From NCBI RefSeq assembly GCF_905220365.1, contig NC_061132.1, forward strand, positions 3,596,001-3,660,000: 64,000 nucleotides of DNA. The letters run 5' to 3'. Of the stretch, positions 33,605 through 44,613 are shown piece after piece; the first letter of the stretch is position 1; each line of letters begins with the position of its first letter. The notes beneath the pieces are model-generated. The model saw nothing but the letters and a program-made list of their open reading frames with translations, made no database searches and was not told where the DNA came from. This DNA is from Vanessa cardui. Taxonomy: Eukaryota > Arthropoda > Insecta > Lepidoptera > Nymphalidae. A program made the translations under genes and the position numbers.

Positions 33605-34682
33605 TTTAACCGACTTCAGAAAGGAGGAGGTTATCAATTCGTCTGTATTTTTTTATGTTTGTAACTTTTCACTGGGTGGAACAATTTTGATATATTTTTT
33701 TTTTTGTTTTAAAGGTAGTGGTTTCCGGGGGACCCATTTTAATTTTATCGTGTTCCAATGATGGTATCCCTATGAAAACGACATAAGTCTTAAATTTGCA
33801 TTATGTATGTGCGCGATAAATAGGCGAATAACTTAAAATTGCGCTAACCAATTTTTGATGATTATTTTTTATTATAAAGGATATACTTCAAGGGTAGTTT
33901 GGTGAAAATTTGGTAAGGTTTTGATCATAGGATCCAAGTTACAGAACAGTAGAGAACGTAACAATTCTGAGGAGCACATTAGCGATCCACGGCTGAATCT
34001 TTTAATTTATATGTTATTTGGATATTTGAGTCACCTTCCGTAACGTGGTTATGTTCATGTAATTGTCGTAGTCGAATATTATAATCAACTAGCGACCCGC
34101 CCCAGCTTCGCAAGGGTGCAATACTGATACTAAATATACTACAGAATTTGTTTATTTACGACATCATATTGCAAACTTTTAAAATTATCTGTGTTTCTTT
34201 ACTATATTGTTCATGTATTATATACACAAACCTTCCCCTCGGAACAAACAATCTATTAAAAAAAAGTATCAAAATCTGTTGCGTAGTTTTAAAGATATAG
34301 GGCAGAGAAAGACTTTATTTTATATACTATGAAGTGATGGAACTTCTAAACGGCTCACAGTTAGGGTGCGATATGGGGCAGAATTTCTTATTATCTTTAA
34401 TCAAATTTTGTGTATGTGATGTGATGTCATATGATGTATGACATATATTAGCTCATTTGCAAAGTTTTTTTACTGAGGTCGATTAAAGCTCTTTCGAGGG
34501 TTCTTTTAAGAAAACCCTATAGTATATCTATCAAAAAACTTTACTTTACTAATCCAGGGGCTCGTATCGCTTCTTTCTTTGCATTGTTGAGGCGCGTGCC
34601 CGTGGCTGACACCGGCTCCAAATATAGCAATAACTATAACTACGTTATATAATCGTAAATCTTAAAAATAAATAAATCTCTA
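33605..34682 (-). repeat. Family R copy, - strand
   Basis: Begins 126 bp after the Gr-D stop with AACCGACTTCAGAAAGGAGG. It runs through the inverted body (CCCCAGCTTCGCAAGGGTGC) into part of the fold-back module: TATCGCTTCTTTC near 34567 and GGCTGACACCGGCTCC near 34603. It is more diverged than the other long copies. Confidence 0.75.
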
Positions 34683-35151
34683 AAAGGCTTTTATACTGAG
34701 TTACACACACATCCTGAATTTGCATAGTAAATCCATCGATCTTCAAACGCAGTCTAGCCTAGCTGGTTTGATTAAAACATGATAAATAATCCATTTTCTT
34801 TATTTTTGTTCAAACATTTATGATTTCATGCAACGAAACTCGATGCGAGTTTCGCTAAGTTTTTTTAAGATGCACGTAATTGTCAGAATACGCAAAAAAA
34901 TAGTCGTTATTCTGCGGTCGTTACGATTCCCAGACTTAACAATACTATTCCTTTTAAATTAACGCAACACTTTACAGTACAGTTTGCTTCTTAAACATAT
35001 AAGTTAGGTCTCATTTTAAAAACAAGGTACTATTAATAAAATCATCTCCTTAGAAGGCATTTGCTTCATTAATTGAATGAGCCTAAGAATTTATATTATT
35101 AGTGGATGAATTTTCACAAAGTCTTGTTTGTATTTGTACATTTTTTTCTAG
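34683..35151. other. Spacer with remnant of Gr intron 3
   Basis: Mostly unassigned AT-rich DNA. The stretch around AATTGTCAGAATACGC (34879) also occurs at 56566 in intron 3 of Gr-F, so this is leftover intron of the gene that owned the exon at 35152. Confidence 0.4.
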
Positions 35152-35324
35152 ATGACGCACTGCGCAATAAAATATTGGACGGAATCAAATTCCTCGAAAT
35201 CTGTCCGATGAACTTCACCGTCTGGCGCATCTTCGCCGTCAACTTGTCGCTGGTGCTGTCTCTCATCGGCGTGTACACCACGTACACGATTGTGTTGTTG
35301 CAATTTCATCATTTAAAAACTTAA
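35152..35324 (+). pseudogene. Gr-E: orphan last exon of a lineage 1 Gr
   Basis: A complete last exon after TTTTTTTCTAG: 173 bp, phase 1 acceptor, stop at 35322-35324. It encodes ALRNKILDGIKFLEICP ... TYTIVLLQF and is almost identical to exon 4 of Gr-F (56893-57065) apart from the last few codons. No exons 1-3 of matching type lie upstream; the nearest belong to Gr-D. It is either the remnant of a Gr-F-like gene or an alternative last exon for Gr-D, since the splice phase fits. Confidence 0.75.
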
Positions 35325-36940
35325 ACGAGGAGCAGAGCACGCGTTCTCAGCTTAAGCAAATGTCAGACTTGTCATTTGTAAAGGTCTTGTTGTGTGTATT
35401 AGACGAGATATTTAAGAGTATTCAATTTATTTGAGTCAAAACGTCATTACCTACGTATTTCATAAGACAGTAAAAATAATTCAGCAAAACAAAAAATAAT
35501 GAACATAAGTTCTGTATTTTGGTGAAGACGGAGTACATTGGCAGAATTAGCGAGAGGCTGGGCCTCTTGTTGGGAACAGAAATAGGTAGTAAACTAAAAG
35601 TGAATGAAGAAGAGCTGTTTTAATACCAAAGTATAGAAAAAGCATTTACAACACGATGTAGCCAAAAGATCAATTAAGTTATGCAAGAATCTAATGGGTT
35701 AATCACTGTTGAGGAGGAACAAAACCAGTTTTGATTATTTGCGTAGAACATCTTAAAAATTTATCCTGACTCCACAAAAAAAAACTTTAATTTAAAAACA
35801 TATAAATACTATTATATATATTGGAAATTAATTTAGTAATAAAAATTAAGTCCGTAAATCCTCCTACAGTAAATCAGTACAAGTTTTCATGTCAAAATGT
35901 CGGTACGGGTTATCGTTGTCCAATCGCAATAATGTTTAATATTAGAGTCAATGAGGTCAATTTGAAAAAAGTAGAGGGCATGCGTTCTTAATTTTGCGAA
36001 ATAAAAAAATCCTTTATTGGGACACACTAGTGGTGGTAGTAACTTTCCGTCAGGTGAGCCTCCGGCTCATTTAAAACCTATAACATGATAATAAAACGTT
36101 TCTTGAAGACCTGACAAAATGCCCCATTTTCCATAGTCCTATTATAGCCTAGATAACCTACATTAACATCAGCAAGTTCTGCAATGACGCATTTTGTAAC
36201 AACTATAAATATACATTGAAATGAAGATCAATCAATCTATGAATCCATTATTCGCGCATCTCTCAACATTTACTTATCTCCTACACATCAACAGTCTTGT
36301 CACCACAGTATGCTTTAAGAGGCTTTACGAAGAGAGATTTTAATTCGTGTTAATCTTAAAGTTAATTATGGAAATGTATATTTGTTCCTATTTAAAATCG
36401 ATCCTATTTAAAATGTTATTTTTATCAGCCAAAGTACAGCTGAATCTAATTTAAGGGATTTTTCAAAACTTAGTATTTTTACTTTTAAATTTGCAGTTTT
36501 ATTTACACATATTTCAAACTTTAAATATTGAAAAGTGTTTTTGTTCACAACTCATATTCATAATGTAAGCAAGATTATATTCTAGTTATATTGATTCATT
36601 TCATTTAATTATTACAATATTAATGGATATGCTTATGAATGTAAAATGTAAGATGAGGGTAGTTGCACAAACATTAATTTCCGGCTTTCTTGTTGGATCT
36701 TCTCGATATTATCTGCATTGCGATTCATTAGTAGCTATTTCTGATGAAAAGTCTGATGTGCAGTCCATGCTATATCTATGCCTGATTATAAAAGGCTCCT
36801 TAAATAGGTATCCCTTAGTTCTGTCACTCTTACATTAAAAAAGGTCTAAGAATCAAACTGCACTCTCGTACTTCAAGCAACTTGCTGGGTTTTAGCTGAT
36901 AATGTGTATTTCAATGATCAAACTAAATTCTCTCCTTTGA
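35325..36940. other. Intergenic region between Gr-E and M1
   Basis: 35524-35562 is a 39-bp scrap of the LINE at 44712. 36010-36085 is a LINE 3' tail (GTGGTGGTAGTAACTTTCCG, GTGAGCCTCC). 36600-36840 has counterparts at 60610-60790 and partly at 48760-48860, all downstream of lineage 2 Gr genes, so it is duplicated flank rather than a gene. The 71-codon frame there is not conserved in the other copies. Confidence 0.5.
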
Positions 36941-37074
36941 TATCGTTCAGTGTTTCCAGGATATGGAACTTTCGTAAGGTTTGTTAACTTAGCAAAATTT
37001 GCATGTCGATTTTTAATGGACAAAATGATTTTCCTGTTAGTTCACGAGAGCGCTCTATTTTCAATAGTAATTGA

Positions 37075-40000
37075 TCACTTCTCCCATCTGTTTTGCACAT
37101 ACTGTACCATTATAACAAAGTATGTAGTTATAAAGCTTATCGTCTGTAAAAAACGTTATTAAAATAGAAAACAATTAAATATCATAGTCCGTCACTAAAA
37201 GTGGGTTCACTTGTTTCAGACAAATAAGCAAACCTATTTTGACATTTATGATGTTACAGGCTGTGGTTATTACGGCGTTCAATAAACAAGGTATTCTATT
37301 ATAACCACCTTTGTGAGAAGTGATCTCTGAATGGTGACCAGGTCCAGCGGAGACATCGTCGGCTGGTTGAGAAGAAGCTGTTTGAACATCAGGTCCAGTT
37401 CTAAAGGGATCGTCTTGCCAACTGGCGTCACATTAAAATTCAACTTAGTCAAAAGTACTCGTATCTCATTGACCTACAAAAAATATTTATCAAAAATTAT
37501 ATTCATATCATATCATTTAGGTACGTTTATTACTTATTATACTGGAATATGATGATTTCATCTTGATCAAATAACCAGCACTTTTGAATCATCATTCAAC
37601 ATATTATATTAAGCGAAGCCACGACCAGGGCGACAGTTAACCTATACGAGGCCCTGGGCATATTAGGCCTGAGACCCCGTTCATTTTGACAGAACAGAAT
37701 TTTATTGGAATAGACAAAGAAACTTTCATTGTCCTCTTCAATTCGCGAATAAATGATGTTTGTTGAAATAACTAGTTACTTATTTATTACTTTCTCATTC
37801 CTTCCTCGAATGTATCGGAAAAGTCAGAATCAAAATTTTGAAAATGTGCAGATGTTTTAATGATTTTAACATGACACTTGTTGACTAAGCGCTCGGGAAT
37901 CTTGGAAAATAAAACTTTTAAAAAACCATTCACCTCCGAACTTATTTGATGCCATGGTTCAATGAATAAAACAGCCATAGAAAAATGATAAACACACCAT
38001 AACACCTTAACACATATGACTGCGGTGTGATTACTTCGTCCTGCTTTAGAAAGGAGAGAAGAAGAATTAATATCATTTAATAATTAAGGGCAATAAAACC
38101 ATTTTCAGTAACTATACATACAAGTCACAGGTAAAAAGTCAATGAAGTTGAACAAAGCCGTCGTAAATAACAGAGAGTTCGCTGAAAATAAAATAAACAT
38201 GATGACGCCGCGGGTGGCATTCAGTCCCTTCACCGCAACGCAAATGGATACATAAGCCCTCGTTAGGTCACGGAAACGCTTCAACGATAAATGGCATGCC
38301 GTCCCAGGAATATTGTCTAAAACAAAATTACAAAGTTAGTAATCCATTTTTGGAACCAAGTCAAATTTAATTCGTCCAAGACTCAAGCGAGTTCTGCGCC
38401 AAGAGATTGACTTTCCGAAATATATCTGTACCCAACAGTATTGAGCTTCTAAGAGTAACTTTAACATCCAAATTCAACTTTGGACACTGCACTGAATCAA
38501 AAGCGAATACTCCTGTAACCAATAAGGTAAAACTGTACGTCACAACGGAATGGCTTCTGATCTAATATCAAGCCCAAATTAGATCGTCCATTGAGAACTG
38601 CAGTCATTTATTTTGTCAGCTTTATGCTTTGGATTCTGTGTATCGTCGTACTAGAAGGATCATTGGCAACTAGTCATTGGTCAATACAAAACTCCAGAGC
38701 TTGTCACACCATCGTAAGGTTACCTGTCTATCGGTAAGTGAGCTCAAGAACTATTGTATTTGGTTCCGTCTTTACAATCTTATCACAGAACAGCTAGGCA
38801 TCGGTAAGCATCTGTACCTAGTAGACGTACTTAAAACACATACGAAATGATTTGCTTCCTCATAGGAGTTTCACACTCTTCAGTGAGGGTCTGGAGCACC
38901 CTTCCGATCCCCGTAGTTTCCAACACCAACAATATGCTGACTTGTTCACAGTCGGTGGGAAGGACATCATCATTGATACTTACTTGAATTAGTCTTATTT
39001 ACCCATTCTCTGAGCTTCAGACGCATTGTGTGCAGTATATAACATACATCGAAATTTAGAAACGCATTCTCCAAATGCAGTAGACATATTTTATAACTCT
39101 CAATAAAAATTACGATTTCGAAAACTTCCATTGCCCCTAAAAACAGTCTCTCGTGAGTTGGTAAGTCTGACAACAAAATCAATACTAACAGTCATCGCGG
39201 AGCAAAGACGTGTTGTCGAATACCAGTACTAATACGGAATGATGATGATTGCCAAATTTATCCGAAATATCCGACATACAGCATGATGATTTATCAAGTA
39301 GCTTTGTCAGATTGATAAACGGGCCACCTGATTGTAAATAGGCAAAACCAAGATATTGACATTGTAAGAAATATCAACCATCACTTACAACGTCGTTGAA
39401 CTTGGCAAATATGACGCTACGCTAAAATAAGCTTAGTTTAGCGTAGCCGGGTTGGATTAGGAAGATGAACTTTAGTTTAAATGCAGGTGTGACACTGGGC
39501 GACGACATTCGGGAAATTGCATATGTATCGATTGACGAACTTACATCTAGTTTTTTTAAAAGTGACGTATTTATAAGTCGCAGGTAATACGATCAATACA
39601 ATTGTAAGTAGAGTATTAATTACAAAAAATAGACTTTTGCTTCGTGTAACATCCGTTTCGCCATTTATATCGTAGTTTATCTGAAAAATATAATGATTAG
39701 TACAAAAATATATCCAATTTATTATTATTCAGTCATACTACTTGCAGTGAAAAAGAATCTCAACCCCATAGCCTTACTACAAAACAACTTTGCTTTTAAT
39801 TTGAAACTGAAGATATTTTATCTGATTTACTCTTAATTTATGATATACGACGCTGCTTCAATTTCTCGGGAATTTATAACATACAACAAACTAAAAAAAT
39901 AACTGAAAAAAAAAAATTGTATACTTTATTTAATAAATTTAAATGTTTCGCTATATTTTTCATGCGGTTGACGCTCCCATAAGATCCCATTCCGGTTACA

Positions 40001-40453
40001 AACAGTTTTGCAAACATCTTGAAGAAGCCTCCGAGAGGAAATGTCGAAGTATCCGCGTTTAACTGAACAATATTTTTGTACATCCATATTGCTTCAGAAA
40101 CATCTAAAATTAAGAATAGAACGAATGTAGTATATTTTATTACATTAATAATTTTGTTGATTTTACAAGAATAAATTTGTGATTTTTCACTTATCAGAAG
40201 TGAAAAATCACTGGTCAATCACAGAAACACTTATTTCTTGATAATACATATCTATGTAGATAGATCAACTTTGAGAACAAAACTTACGAGTGCAAAACGC
40301 AAGGATGTAACCGTATACAGCTGCTTGTCGGGAAACTGTCGCTATGTAGACTCCACGACTGCGAGCGAAGCGTAGCGGAGCAAGTCCCAGGGCTCGCGAC
40401 AGGCGCAACACGGCTGCCAGCGAGCCCTGAACTTCACAGGCTTCGTCCTGCAT
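37075..40453 (-). CDS. M1: gustatory receptor, lineage 2, possibly shortened
   Basis: Eight exons on the - strand: 40453-40288, 40103-39925, 39680 to about 39545, 39166-38984, 38316-38122, 38043-37934, 37473-37309 and 37143-37075. The ATG gives MQDEACEVQGSL; the frame upstream has only a GTG. The N-terminus LRLSRALGLAPLRFAR and C-terminus TYFVIMVQY are typical of insect Grs. All exons except the third match M2 in length or nearly so and are open. Exon 3 loses its normal 3' end to a palindrome and meets a TAA at 39477-39479. A GTAAGT at 39544-39539 in the correct phase could serve as donor, giving a 400-residue protein lacking 36 codons. Whether it works is uncertain. Confidence 0.65.
39416..39447. 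repeat. 32-bp near-perfect palindrome at a broken exon end
   Basis: GCTACGCTAAAATAAGCTTA followed by the complementary arm to GCGTAGC; 15 of 16 positions pair. It sits where the 3' end of M1 exon 3 and its donor should be, between sequence that aligns with M2 on both sides. Confidence 0.8.
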
Positions 40454-40499
40454 CTGCACACTCGTCGCCGCGCCGGGACGGCGTTGTGCATTCGACGCC

Positions 40500-41400
40500 A
40501 AGTTCTTTATTCTTCGATTCACGCTTCCAAAGGGCGATAAGAATCAAATCGATTGTATCACTGTTAATGTTTCGTTACAATCAATATAAAAGTTATACTT
40601 TACGTTCTATTTCCACAAATAGGTTCTGTAACAGGATCAGACGAGGAGGTCCAGGGAGATCTAACGAGCGACCTGCGGTCGTGGCTGTAATATGCAGTTC
40701 AGACGCCATTCACGTGTTTGGGGTGCCTGGATATATCACGCTATTGGACGGATCGATTCGTCCGGTGGGACTCATTATTTGTTGTACTGGCGCTGGTTAT
40801 GCGTCAGTGGTATTCCATGTGGCTTGGTCGTGGTAGAACAGCTGACCACAATAAAATATAAATTATCATGGAATGGGCTATTAAGTCCTGTAATTAATTT
40901 ACAATGGTAGACCATTATTAAAGCTCTTTCTAATTTACATGAAATTCATGTTCCTAGAATGGTTGTTTCTCATTCATACGAGGAGTTGGAACTCTGTATA
41001 TTTACCGATGCATCTGAGCGCGCATATGGTGCCCGTAGCGTTAATGATGCAGGTGAGTGCAGTGTGCGGTTACTCATATCCAAAAGTCGTGTTGCGCCTC
41101 TCAAGCCTACTTCCATTCCAAGGCTGAAATTAATGGGTGCTATAGTTGAGATTCGTTTGTATGAGAAGGCGTTAAACTCACTTCGGTTTAAGTTTTCGCT
41201 TGTTTTTTGTTAGAATGATTCGACAATCATATAGGGGTTGGCTTCAAATATTGCCCTCGAAGCTTCAGACATTTGTACGCAATCACGTTGCTGAAATTTT
41301 AGATCATGGTGCATGTACCTGGAGGCACGTCCCAACCGATGCTTGATTTTCTTCGCAATAAAATTTACTTACGTTTTAAATTGACATTGGGTTATAATGA
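40500..41400 (+). pseudogene. BEL/Pao LTR retrotransposon fragment
   Basis: From about 40905 the frames give ALSNLHEIHVPRMVV, CIFTDASERAYGA, SKSRVAPLKPTSIPRLKLMG and RLYEKALNSLR, then WLQILPSKLQTFV and ACTWRHVPT up to about 41340. This matches the RNase H-like region of BEL/Pao elements (TDAS, AKSRVAP, IPRLEL, TWRHVPT). It is frameshifted near 41210, and no LTRs or other domains were found. The moderately GC-rich part at 40630-40860 was not identified. Confidence 0.7.
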
Positions 41401-41936
41401 CTCGTGTAATGTCTCTGAGTATTGACTTTTATTAAATTTTTATTATTATTAGTTAAATATTCTTTGAGACTCCTTTACTTAACTGGAGATGCGTGTGTCA
41501 GTAACCAATTTGAAAATATTCCTAGCTGTATCGCCAGTCGTTTGCCATCGCAGATACTACACTATGCACGAGTACGAAGATATCGCTCAAAATGAAACAC
41601 AATGAATGTCACAAATAAATGAAAATCACAAAAATCAAGAAACACTAAGCGTAGCTACAGATCGTTGTCTGAATTCCATCAAGATCATCAAGACAGATAG
41701 AAAGAACTATTTTCGCATTTATAATATTAGTATAAATTGTGTATCACTAATTTACAATGTTCCTCTGGGATCATAAAATCTGTAAAAGCATATGAAAGTG
41801 ATACTGAACCATCAAACAAATCGGAGCATAATCTACGAATTAATGAAAAACAACTATTCAATGATTTTTTTTAATTCTCAAGAAACACATTTTTATTGTA
41901 TTTAAAGATTAAAACTTGTGGCCACTCGTTATTACA
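41401..41936. other. No gene seen
   Basis: AT-rich spacer between the BEL/Pao fragment and the outlier Gr; no coding signal or recognised repeat. Confidence 0.35.
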
Positions 41937-43079
41937 TTACAACAGATGTCGCAACCTGTCGCTGTCTAAGAGGTGAAATTGTAGAACAATCGCTAAAAGG
42001 GTTGCGATGCCGCCAATTATCTGAAAGGAAATATTGTTTTCATTACTTTCGTATTTTTACGTCAATTAATATAAGAATGTGAATTCTTCATAAAATAATA
42101 CAATGTTATCTGTATCTGACTACTGGAACCAAAAAAGTATTGAGCAATATTTTTTCCATTGAAAGAATTTATTACCCCGGCTAAGAGCTGCCTCGTGAGA
42201 ACACATATCCCCAGTGGTGAGAATGCAGGTGTTTTGACGACGACCTGGTTGTAGAAGCGCCTCAGTTCATCCCTAAATTCCGAAAAATCAAGTGACTTAC
42301 GTGGATTTGCGCAGTTTGAAACTGTGTGAAACAATAAACCATAAAGAACGTAAATGCAAACCCTGTATCATTTTACTTAGCGAGGGTTGTAGAGAAGGGT
42401 TTGTTATCAGTGATAACTCAACCAAAATAAGGCGTAAATTTTACACGAAATAATTTTTTTTCATCTAAAGATATTCAATATTGGATGTGCAGTTATTGAC
42501 CGAGGACTCCACAGTGTCTCCACATTAAGTATCTTTAAAATCAATTGATCTATTGTTTTTGGGTCTATATCTGATATTTTTAATATATGTGTATAAAACA
42601 TAATTAACATATGTTGTGAGATACATACTTCTTCTTGCATCTTATGACAGTGTTCCGCCATCAGAACTATCAAAATTCCCTTAAAAGAAGCCCAAATTAA
42701 TGTCACTAGTAAATTTACGAATTTTCTGTTAGTCCACTCATCTGCAAACAATAATAAATGATAATGAAGCTCGAAGCTAATATAACATCATCGTTAAATT
42801 TATAAGAATTCGTAATTATGAGACATACCTAATGGCGCATAACTTATTGATATGAGACGGCAAAAAGACTCCATGCATTCCATTATCTTGGAGAGCAGTA
42901 AGATCGCCACCAAGGCCCCCTCGCCCTCGTCGATACTCCTCACCACCTCGCATATGGACACGTGCGCGCGATACAGACGCCGGATCGTTGTGTGGGCGTT
43001 TGCTATATTCTTTGTTTTCATTGCATCTGTTCAAAAGTAATTAATATTCACTATAGTATGTATGTATGAAGTACCAAAT

Positions 43080-43320
43080 TTACTTATTAGTAGGGTATTG
43101 TTCAAGCCCGCCTGGGAAGGTACCACCCACTCACTACTTAGAATTATTGTGTTCCTATTTGAAAGGTGAGTGAGCCAGTTTAACTCTGTAGTTACCTGTG
43201 CACAAGGGATGACATCTTAGTTCTCAAAAATGGTGGCGCATTGGCTTACAGCGCCATTGCCTATGGGCGGTGGTGAACACTTAACATTAGGTGGCTCATA
43301 TACTCAACATATATAATATT
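43080..43320. repeat. Dispersed repeat in outlier Gr intron
   Basis: A more GC-rich block, GCCCGCCTGGGAAGGTACC ... CCTATGGGCGGTGGTGAACAC, resembling LINE 3' tails; a related GGTGGTGA/GGTGGTAG phrase appears at 46558 and 61600. Confidence 0.5.
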
Positions 43321-43429
43321 AAAAAAAATAGTACTATACAAATTTAATCAATTATCTAGTTGGAACGAGTTGTTTTGTCCCCGATTTCATCGGCACGTAA
43401 TGGTCCGATACCTTTCTGGACAAGGTAGA

Positions 43430-43680
43430 TGAACAAAGTCGCTATCTCTGTCCCTACGTCCCTTTGTTCACCTTTAAAACTATGCAACGGATTTTTAATG
43501 CAGTTTTTTGTAATAGATAGAGAGATTCGAGAAGAAGGTTTTTGTTAATACATGGACAATATAGTTAAGAAACACCAATAATTTTAGAAGTTTGTAGTGT
43601 GATATCGTAAATAAACAAATTCTGTAGTATATTTTGTATCAGTATTGTACCCGTGCGAAGGCGGGGCGGGTCGCTAGTAA
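43430..43680 (+). repeat. Family R fragment
   Basis: AACAAAGTCGCTATCTCTGTCC through CCCGTGCGAAGGCGGGGCGG and GTCGCTAGT, a truncated internal part of the family R body within an intron of the outlier Gr. Confidence 0.65.
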
Positions 43681-44146
43681 ACAATAAAACAACAGTACTC
43701 ATAAAAGCTAAAATCAAACAGTACGACCGTATAGTTTCAGTTTGAAGATCAGATTAGGTAGTCGGTCATTCTGCGTCCGGAGCGTAACGTTCACCGCGCA
43801 GACGAGGAACACAAATTGCATGCACAGCGTGACGTTGAACATGTGCTTACACAACAGTCCGGCATCGACAGCGAATGCTATGACTAAAACAACAATGGAA
43901 GCGAGCTCAGTATTCAGTATTCTACTTACAAATTATTGTCACGTGATGTAATAATTTTACTTCGGACAAAAACAATTTCTACTCACAATCACTTCTTCCA
44001 TGTTTATTGCTCGTCCAAGTGATGAACTCCTTAAAAAATAAATGACAGCCAAAAATTAGAATAAATGCCGATATAAACCCCCATATTATAAAACCGGATC
44101 CCTTTATTTGAGAATCTAAGAGACTGCTTTCCAATTTTTGGTTTAT

Positions 44147-44613
44147 CTGCAAGCAAATTTTAATGCAATGATTTTTAATATAATATTATAAATTAATTTT
44201 AGTACATTTTGGACAAAAACTGATCTATCTATACATATAAAACTGTATGAGAGTATGTTTAATATTTATAAAACACAGTACATTTACCAAAATTGTCTGT
44301 TTGTTCTGGCTGATCTCTGGAACGGTTGGACCGATTTTAATGGGACTTCACTAGTAGAAAGCTGATTTTACAAGGGGTAACTTAGTATTTACATAACAAC
44401 AATAACTTTTTTTTAAAGTTCCGCTAAACTTCTTTCGCAGGATCTTCTCAGGCCTTAAGGTCGTCTTTGTGACCAGCGGAGACAGTTATTACAATTATTC
44501 AGCATAGCATTTATTATGCTATGCTGGATAACTTTCACTACGTTTATATAACTTATATTTCGACTACAACAGATTTGTCGCAAAAGTACATGCAATTTGG
44601 AAGATAGAAAAAA
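44147..44613. repeat. Spacer with Helitron-like or short dispersed repeat
   Basis: 44225-44400 reads TCTATCTATACATATAAAAC ... GGAACGGTTGGACCGATTTT ... AGTAGAAAGCTGATTTT, wording typical of the ends of insect Helitrons and other dispersed repeats. No coding signal. Confidence 0.4.

Larger units (their letters stand above)
41937..44146 (-). pseudogene. Outlier gustatory receptor, N-terminus missing
   Basis: A third Gr type with the lineage 2 exon pattern. The last exon (42020-41937) encodes IIGGIATLLAIVLQF, a Gr C-terminal motif. Before it lie 42306 to 42176 (NQVVVKTPAFSPLG, as NQPTMSPLG of M2), an uncertain piece near 42590-42480, 42741-42629 (ends AEHCHKMQEE), 43026-42829 (LYRAHVSICEVVRSIDEGEG), 43921-43728 (LPNLIFKLKL) and about 44146-43985 (INQKLESSLL ... 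HGRSD). No first or second exon was found upstream, where spacer and a LINE lie. The join into the piece near 42590 does not keep frame in my reading. Probably a partial or dead gene. Confidence 0.65.

Noticed and set aside
36623..36838. A 71-codon frame in the 3' flank of M1.
   Set aside because: The duplicated counterparts at 60610 and 48760 do not keep the frame, so the similarity is flank duplication.
40265..40522. Start of M1 and M2 placed at upstream codons (40522 and 52598).
   Set aside because: Both are GTG; the first in-frame ATGs at 40453 and 52550 are at matching positions and give normal Gr N-termini.
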